From positions 1-20,744 of the forward strand of contig CAAGFD010000277.1 of NCBI GenBank assembly GCA_900769035.1: DNA of 20,744 nucleotides, given 5' to 3'. A model generated the notes under the pieces. That model made no database searches. It had not been told where the DNA came from and saw only the letters and a program-made list of their open reading frames with translations. Shown piece by piece: positions 16,993 through 20,744 of the stretch. The stretch comes from Bacteroidales bacterium (GTDB lineage Bacteria > Bacteroidota > Bacteroidia > Bacteroidales > Paludibacteraceae). The position numbers and the translations under genes were made by a program. Position 1 is the stretch's first letter. Every line of letters starts with the position of its first letter.

Positions 16993-18375
16993 TTATTTAC
17001 ACTTATGAGAGACAATTTTAGAACAATAATTTAGTGCATCCACTGCACCGTTTATTCCGATGTTGTTGAATTTAGATTTTATTTGATATAAGTAATTTAT
17101 TGATATATCTAATATTTGTGCTATGTCGTCATTCGACATATCCAGAGCCATCAACCATAAGATAAAAACCTCCGTCTTTGATAACTGCTTGTCCTCCTTA
17201 TCGTAAAGCAGACCGACAATCACCGTTTTCATCGTTTTATAATCTTTACTGCCTCGGTACGACTCCAGCAAATTTTTCATCACATTGACGGTAACTACAT
17301 CCACCTGTTTTGACACCGCTTCATCGTAATTCCCTTGTACTTTATTCTTACTCCTTCTGTGTAGCAAGAATAAAATCACAGTCAACAAAATGACCACCGA
17401 AATCACTACCACGAATATCAAACTCAAATTGCGATAACTGGCTTGCTGCTCTTCTATTTGAATATTAAGCTCTTTCTCCTTGTTATTCAACTTACATGAA
17501 TAAGCCAAAGTGCTATCCAAATTGAACTTCCAAGCCTCACAAGCCTTCACCATAGTGAAATAAGCATCTTCATAATCGCCTTGAACGGCATACATTTCAG
17601 ATTTTGAGATGTAATAAGGCACCTGATATCTGCCTACATTCTCTATCATCGACAAGAAATGTATTGCTGAATCATATTGGTGTGTACGAATATAAGCCTT
17701 AGCTACACTCTCCACAAAATCCAAATCGTGATACTTATTTATATACGGAACACCATACTTAATTATTGTGTCCGGTTCGTTTTCATAAAATTTATCGATC
17801 CACATAAAATGAGCACCCTCATAATATATCTTATTGTGCATCGTATTAAGCAAGTCAAGGGACTTCTGCATCTGAACTCTTGAACTATCGAGAGGCAACT
17901 TTAAAGAATACTTTAAAATCGTCATTCCAAGGTACAAAGTGTCATGGAACTCAGTAGCCGACTCAAGGGCTTTTTGCAAATATGAATCTGAAGCTCTCTG
18001 ATCATGTCCTTCGAGAATTAACGAAAGATGGTAGTATACCGCCGGGGCGAGAGTTGGATTGTATTGCAAACAAGCTTCTGCCTCTTTAAATACTTTGAAT
18101 GCCTTGTCATACTCCTTCGTAAATGAGTAATAACATCCCATCAAAGCATTGCAGTACGCTGCCTTATTATAATTTCTATTCATCAAATAATACACTTTCA
18201 ATTGCTGAACACTATCAACATAAATATTTCCATACACACTGTTGGATATATTATTGTAGTATCTTTTTAAAAGTGTCTTATCGACTATTTGCGTATCATT
18301 ATTTTGCTCTTTACAACCACTTAAACCTAAAAGTATACAAAAAAAAATTATAACCCTGAAAATTGATTTATTCAT
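16993..18375 (-). CDS. Membrane lipoprotein with TPR-like repeats and LuxR-type HTH
   Basis: The protein has 460 residues. A lipoprotein signal (FFCILLGLSGC, Cys21) is followed by about 270 residues of helical TPR-like repeats (for example KAFKVFKEAEACL and YDSAIHFLSMIE), predicted periplasmic. A transmembrane helix lies at about 317-339, and RRSKNK marks the cytoplasmic side. The C-terminus (about 397-447) resembles a LuxR/GerE helix-turn-helix: LSKTEVFILWLMA, then SNDDIAQILDIS, then INYLYQIKSKF. Such periplasmic-TPR, TM, cytoplasmic-HTH proteins are common in Bacteroidetes and are thought to be one-component membrane regulators; signal and targets are unknown. The Lys/Tyr spacing in the recognition helix departs from the usual LuxR pattern. 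It has a -7 promoter element at 18396-18403 and a related gene upstream (19688-20744). Confidence 0.85.
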   Translation of the reverse strand: MNKSIFRVIIFFCILLGLSGCKEQNNDTQIVDKTLLKRYYNNISNSVYGNIYVDSVQQLKVYYLMNRNYNKAAYCNALMGCYYSFTKEYDKAFKVFKEAEACLQYNPTLAPAVYYHLSLILEGHDQRASDSYLQKALESATEFHDTLYLGMTILKYSLKLPLDSSRVQMQKSLDLLNTMHNKIYYEGAHFMWIDKFYENEPDTIIKYGVPYINKYHDLDFVESVAKAYIRTHQYDSAIHFLSMIENVGRYQVPYYISKSEMYAVQGDYEDAYFTMVKACEAWKFNLDSTLAYSCKLNNKEKELNIQIEEQQASYRNLSLIFVVVISVVILLTVILFLLHRRSKNKVQGNYDEAVSKQVDVVTVNVMKNLLESYRGSKDYKTMKTVIVGLLYDKEDKQLSKTEVFILWLMALDMSNDDIAQILDISINYLYQIKSKFNNIGINGAVDALNYCSKIVSHKCK

Positions 18376-18840
18376 ATACCTTCATTTTTATACTGCAAAA
18401 GTACAAAATATTTCCAAATCCAAAGCAAATAAAACAATCTACGCGAAAAATTTTTTTTAAAGGCTGTTTTCAGTGCAAAATTTTGCTGTAGTTTGGAACA
18501 AAACAGGCTTGAATATTGGTTTATTATTTTGTATTAATACGCTATAAATCAGAAGCTTAAATTTAAAAGAAAGAGTTGCCTCCAATAAGAAATCAACTTA
18601 CAAAAGAGGGCAATTTAAAATTAAAAGTAAAATAGAAAAGTTAATATTTTTCTCTGTCAAAAACCCATTTTCGCGAATTTTGGCGGATTTACGAATTTTC
18701 GCAGATGAAAAAAAGTCATTTTTTTCGCGAAATCCTTGCGAAATGAAAAAATCTAACTATTCGTTATTTTGAAATTTAGAGTAAAGAGCTTTGATATAGC
18801 TAATTACAAGACGGAAATTTTTTTTTAAAAAATCGGTTTT
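18376..18840. other. AT-rich intergenic region with CGCGAA-type repeats
   Basis: No credible gene is present. Besides the promoter near 18396, it holds a perfect 12-base palindrome, GCAAAATTTTGC (18475-18486), in a block where AGGCTGTTTT (18460-18469) and AAAACAGGCT (18500-18509) form an imperfect inverted repeat around it. Further right, 18669-18745 carries four variants of a (C/G)CGAAATT-like motif in both orientations around an A7-GTCA-T7 hairpin (18709-18727). Their function is unknown. Confidence 0.45.
18396..18403 (-). promoter_or_regulatory. Probable -7 promoter element of the LuxR-like gene
   Basis: On the minus strand TACTTTTG matches TAnnTTTG about 20 bases before the ATG. TTTG motifs stand 17 and 22 bases upstream, neither at the ideal 19-21, so the -33 element is uncertain. 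Confidence 0.5.
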
Positions 18841-18854
18841 CCAACCATATTATA
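18841..18854 (+). repeat. Copy 1 of 14-bp direct repeat CCAACCATATTATA
   Basis: Identical to 19061-19074, 220 bases away. This copy abuts the -33 element of the candidate small-RNA promoter; the other copy lies just past its terminator. Confidence 0.7.
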
Positions 18855-18886
18855 TTTGTCACATAGGGATTTTAAGGATAATTTTG
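18855..18886 (+). promoter_or_regulatory. Consensus Bacteroidetes promoter with no gene downstream
   Basis: TTTG (18855-18858), then 20 bases, then TAATTTTG (18879-18886): both boxes and the spacing fit the consensus. Transcription would start near 18893. There is no start codon with an appreciable open frame before the terminator at 19023-19052, so the product would be a non-coding RNA. Confidence 0.6.
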
Positions 18887-18892
18887 TGATGT

Positions 18893-19052
18893 AAAACAAT
18901 AGATAAAAATTTTCTGCAAACTTCTATTTGATTTAAATTTATAATAAATTCTTATCATTAAAGCTCCTTAATTAAATTTTATTTTTTATCCATCATTTTT
19001 ATTTAATTAGACAATTGACTTGAAAAAGCTGTAGAGATACGGCTTTTTTTTT
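18893..19052 (+). ncRNA. Candidate small RNA of about 160 nt
   Basis: The stretch between the promoter at 18855-18886 and the terminator at 19023-19052 contains no usable reading frame: the first ATG is followed at once by TAA and the TTG codons close within a few codons. A complete promoter and terminator around non-coding DNA is the classic layout of an independently transcribed small RNA. The body is very AT-rich, so most of its structure would lie in the 3' hairpin. It points away from the LuxR-like gene and toward the 3' end of the paralogous gene, so antisense action on that message is conceivable if the terminator leaks. This is inference from signals only; no known RNA family was recognised. 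Confidence 0.45.
19023..19052 (+). terminator. Intrinsic terminator in intergenic DNA
   Basis: AAAAAGCTGTA (19023-19033) pairs with TACGGCTTTTT (19038-19048), with one G-T pair, around a GAGA tetraloop, and continues into a run of Ts ending at 19052. It is a textbook plus-strand terminator, yet no plus-strand gene precedes it, which supports the small-RNA interpretation. Confidence 0.75.
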
Positions 19053-19060
19053 GTATATAC

Positions 19061-19074
19061 CCAACCATATTATA
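19061..19074 (+). repeat. Copy 2 of 14-bp direct repeat CCAACCATATTATA
   Basis: Exact copy of 18841-18854, eight bases after the T-run of the terminator. Confidence 0.7.
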
Positions 19075-19119
19075 CTGTATCCCAACTGCTTTTACTACCG
19101 GTCAGTTTTTTATTCGCTT

Positions 19120-19385
19120 CTCGGCAAAATATTCTCGGCAATTCTTCCTTTATAAATTTTTCTGGTTAATCTCCTTGGCTAAACTAATCAGTAAATCTTT
19201 CTTTGTATATCTTCTTCGATAAATCTTATTAGATAATCTTCCCGGAATATCTTCTTAGCTAATCTTTTAAGAAAATCTTCGATGAAATTCTTAGCTAATC
19301 CTCTCTGTAATTCCTCTTAGTAAATCTTTCCAGCAAATCTTCCCGTCAATGCTACTCTGTAATTCTCTTTGCAATTTTCTTAACA
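19120..19385. repeat. Degenerate tandem array with a period of about 13 bp
   Basis: About 20 diverged units share a core close to (A/G)G(C/T)(A/T)AATCTTCT. Taking the AAT/TAT of each core as anchor, copies begin at about 19128, 19140, 19155, 19168, 19182, 19194, 19208, 19222, 19235, 19248, 19261, 19274, 19286, 19297, 19309, 19323, 19336, 19348, 19361 and 19373. The spacing is 11-15 with a mean near 12.9. Thirteen is not a multiple of three, so this is not a coding repeat, and there is no unique spacer, so it is not a CRISPR array. One strand is pyrimidine-rich. Confidence 0.7.
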
Positions 19386-19444
19386 AAAAAAAGCATAAAC
19401 TCCTCGACGCTAGTACTTTAGTTCTCCCCTACCCTTTATTTTCA

Positions 19445-19630
19445 ATTACGCAAAGCCGGGACAACAAAGCAATAGAGCCCCAAAAAGATAAATCTGAAGG
19501 AATTAGCAGATTACCAAGCCGAGCAGGATCTAAATTAAAAACTAGTGCTACACCCCAATGAGTTGTACAGCAAAATATAGATTACCAAGCCGGGCAGGAT
19601 CAAGAGGTGAAAAAGCATCACTACACCACA
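19445..19630. repeat. Three-copy direct repeat, about 68-bp spacing
   Basis: AGATTACCAAGCCGRGCAGG followed by ATC occurs at 19508-19530 and 19579-19601 with one mismatch in 23. The copies also share a trailing CTACACC(A/C)CA near 19549 and 19621. A weaker third copy (ATTACGCAAAGCCGGGACA) starts at 19445. The core GC content is high for this AT-rich gap. A 70-codon frame at 19349-19561 crosses the repeats and is probably not a gene. Confidence 0.6.
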
Positions 19631-19639
19631 AACAAAAAA

Positions 19640-19657
19640 AGCCCCAAAAAAGGGGCT
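19640..19657 (-). terminator. Intrinsic terminator of the second TPR-like lipoprotein gene
   Basis: AGCCCC (19640-19645) pairs with GGGGCT (19652-19657) around six bases; on the minus strand a run of seven Ts follows (19634-19640 A-run). It lies about 30 bases beyond the stop at 19688. Confidence 0.8.
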
Positions 19658-19687
19658 AAAAATTATATATAAAGGATATAAACAAAA

Positions 19688-20744
19688 TCAGACCAAATCG
19701 TCAAAATCATCGGTTTCATCGTCATTTTCGTCTCCGGCATACTTTCTTTTTATGATTTTCTTACGAATGTAAGAAACGATAAAAAGAAGGATAATCAAAA
19801 CGATGATACCGAGTAAAATTTCGCTCACCAATACCATTCCGTCTCTCTCCTCTTCCATCGCCTTGTAAAGTTTCTCATGCTTATGAGTCAACTCCAAAGA
19901 GCTCTTAATAGTACTATCGGAATGTACCTTCCAAGATTCATCTGTTGTAAGCATCATATTATAAGCAGCCTTATAATCACCTTGGCGAGCATAAATCTCG
20001 GATTTAAGTCTATGACAAGGTATCCTTAATCGCCCATTTTCCTCCATTTTATCGAGGAAATTCATTGCTGAATCAAATTCATTCTTCGCTATATATGCCT
20101 TTGAAATGCTCTCGAGGCAGTCCGGATCTTTATAATGATTATAATACAAAACACCATATTTCAAAATCGAATCGGGCTCATCTTGATAAAAATGATTAAC
20201 CCAACGAAACATATGCCACTCCGAATAGTCATGCAAAGAGGTATTAGCCAATAAATCTACTGACTTACGCATGTAAATTCGAGAACTATCTAACGGCATC
20301 TTAAACGAATACCACAAATAAGTCATTGATAAATAAAGCGAATCTTGATACTCAATACTTGTCTGCAAAGATTTTTCCAAATACTCGTCCGAAGCTTTTT
20401 TATCTATATCTTCTAATATCACTGCAAGATGATAATAGACCGTTGGAGCCAATTCAGGAAAATATTCCAACGTCTTTTCCGACTCCTTGAGCATGTAATA
20501 AGCCTTATCATACTCTTTACAATTATAGTAATAACATCCGATAATAGCATTAGAATAACTGCTTTTTCTATATTTTTTTACCGTCTTATAATATATATTC
20601 AACTGCTGAATGGTATCTAAATATTCTCCGGAAGAATCACTGGACAGAAAACGTTTAAAATAACCATAAACTACAGAGTCATCGTCCGGCACCGGAGCTT
20701 TTTGCTTTTCACATCCGAGCAGACAAAATATTAATACAAAGTAA
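19688..20744 (-). CDS. TPR-like membrane lipoprotein, paralogue without HTH (5' end off window)
   Basis: The frame is open through the right edge, so the first residues are missing; the visible part is about 351 residues. It begins in a lipoprotein signal (VLIFCLLGC, then EKQK). A GTG at 20692 could be mistaken for the start but lies after the lipobox. The body aligns closely with the neighbouring gene at 16993-18375: IQQLNIYY against VQQLKVYY, then KEYDKAYYMLKESEKTLEY, LAPTVYYHLA, PLDSSRIYMRKSVDLL, EPDSILKYGV. Both have TPR-like helices followed by a transmembrane segment (LVSEILLGIIVLIILLFIVS). Here the protein ends soon after, with a basic patch (RKKIIKRK) and an acidic tail (DENDDETDDFDDLV) in place of the LuxR-like HTH. 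It may sense the same signal, act as partner or decoy of the HTH paralogue, or be a degenerate copy. Confidence 0.85.
   Translation of the reverse strand, partial: YFVLIFCLLGCEKQKAPVPDDDSVVYGYFKRFLSSDSSGEYLDTIQQLNIYYKTVKKYRKSSYSNAIIGCYYYNCKEYDKAYYMLKESEKTLEYFPELAPTVYYHLAVILEDIDKKASDEYLEKSLQTSIEYQDSLYLSMTYLWYSFKMPLDSSRIYMRKSVDLLANTSLHDYSEWHMFRWVNHFYQDEPDSILKYGVLYYNHYKDPDCLESISKAYIAKNEFDSAMNFLDKMEENGRLRIPCHRLKSEIYARQGDYKAAYNMMLTTDESWKVHSDSTIKSSLELTHKHEKLYKAMEEERDGMVLVSEILLGIIVLIILLFIVSYIRKKIIKRKYAGDENDDETDDFDDLV

Noticed and set aside
19120..19385. CRISPR array
   Set aside because: Units are about 13 bases, diverged and directly abutting, with no unique spacers and no cas genes nearby.
19349..19561. 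70-codon plus-strand frame in the intergenic repeat region
   Set aside because: It crosses two unrelated repeat arrays whose periods are not multiples of three, and the product looks random.

Overview
The window looks like a chromosomal segment of a Bacteroidales bacterium. The evidence is Bacteroidetes-type promoters (TTTG, then 19-20 bases, then TAnnTTTG), start codons mostly without a Shine-Dalgarno, BspA-like leucine-rich repeats ending in a type IX secretion sorting domain, lipoproteins with SGC/SSC/LGC lipoboxes, and HutU/HutH/S41 protease sequences of the type seen in this order. The DNA is AT-rich except at about 460-780, which looks more GC-balanced.

Left end (1-1208): one end of a probable mobile element. 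A minus-strand gene, cut by the window edge, has an N-terminus resembling the arm DNA-binding domain of Bacteroidetes tyrosine recombinases. In front of it lies about 320 bp of structured non-coding sequence with a 13-bp perfect inverted repeat. This abuts the C-terminal remnant of a DUF4143 (AAA-ATPase/nuclease-like) gene that has lost its N-terminus.

Minus-strand block (1482-12635): a BspA-like surface protein with its own promoter and terminator; then a tightly spaced run transcribed from 12029 down to 4016: S41 C-terminal processing protease, Na+/Ca2+ exchanger-type antiporter, patatin-like phospholipase, a secreted protein of unknown function, urocanate hydratase (hutU) and histidine ammonia-lyase (hutH), closed by a terminator at 3935-3964. 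HutH and HutU carry out the first two steps of histidine breakdown; the later hut genes are not here. A dCMP deaminase gene lies upstream with its own promoter.

Plus-strand operon (12799-16911): cysS, an unrecognised lipoprotein, mazG and an MscS-type channel, with a well-formed promoter at 12723-12753. It converges on the next block over a shared hairpin at 16940-16967.

Right end (16993-20744): two tandem, related minus-strand membrane lipoproteins rich in TPR-like helices. The first carries a C-terminal LuxR-like helix-turn-helix; the second, cut by the right edge, stops after its transmembrane helix and has an acidic tail instead. The 1.3-kb gap between them has no credible protein gene but is the most unusual DNA in the window: a promoter-terminator pair enclosing about 160 nt of non-coding DNA (candidate small RNA), a 14-bp exact direct repeat flanking that unit, about 20 copies of a degenerate 13-bp-period tandem repeat, and a three-copy repeat of about 68 bp.
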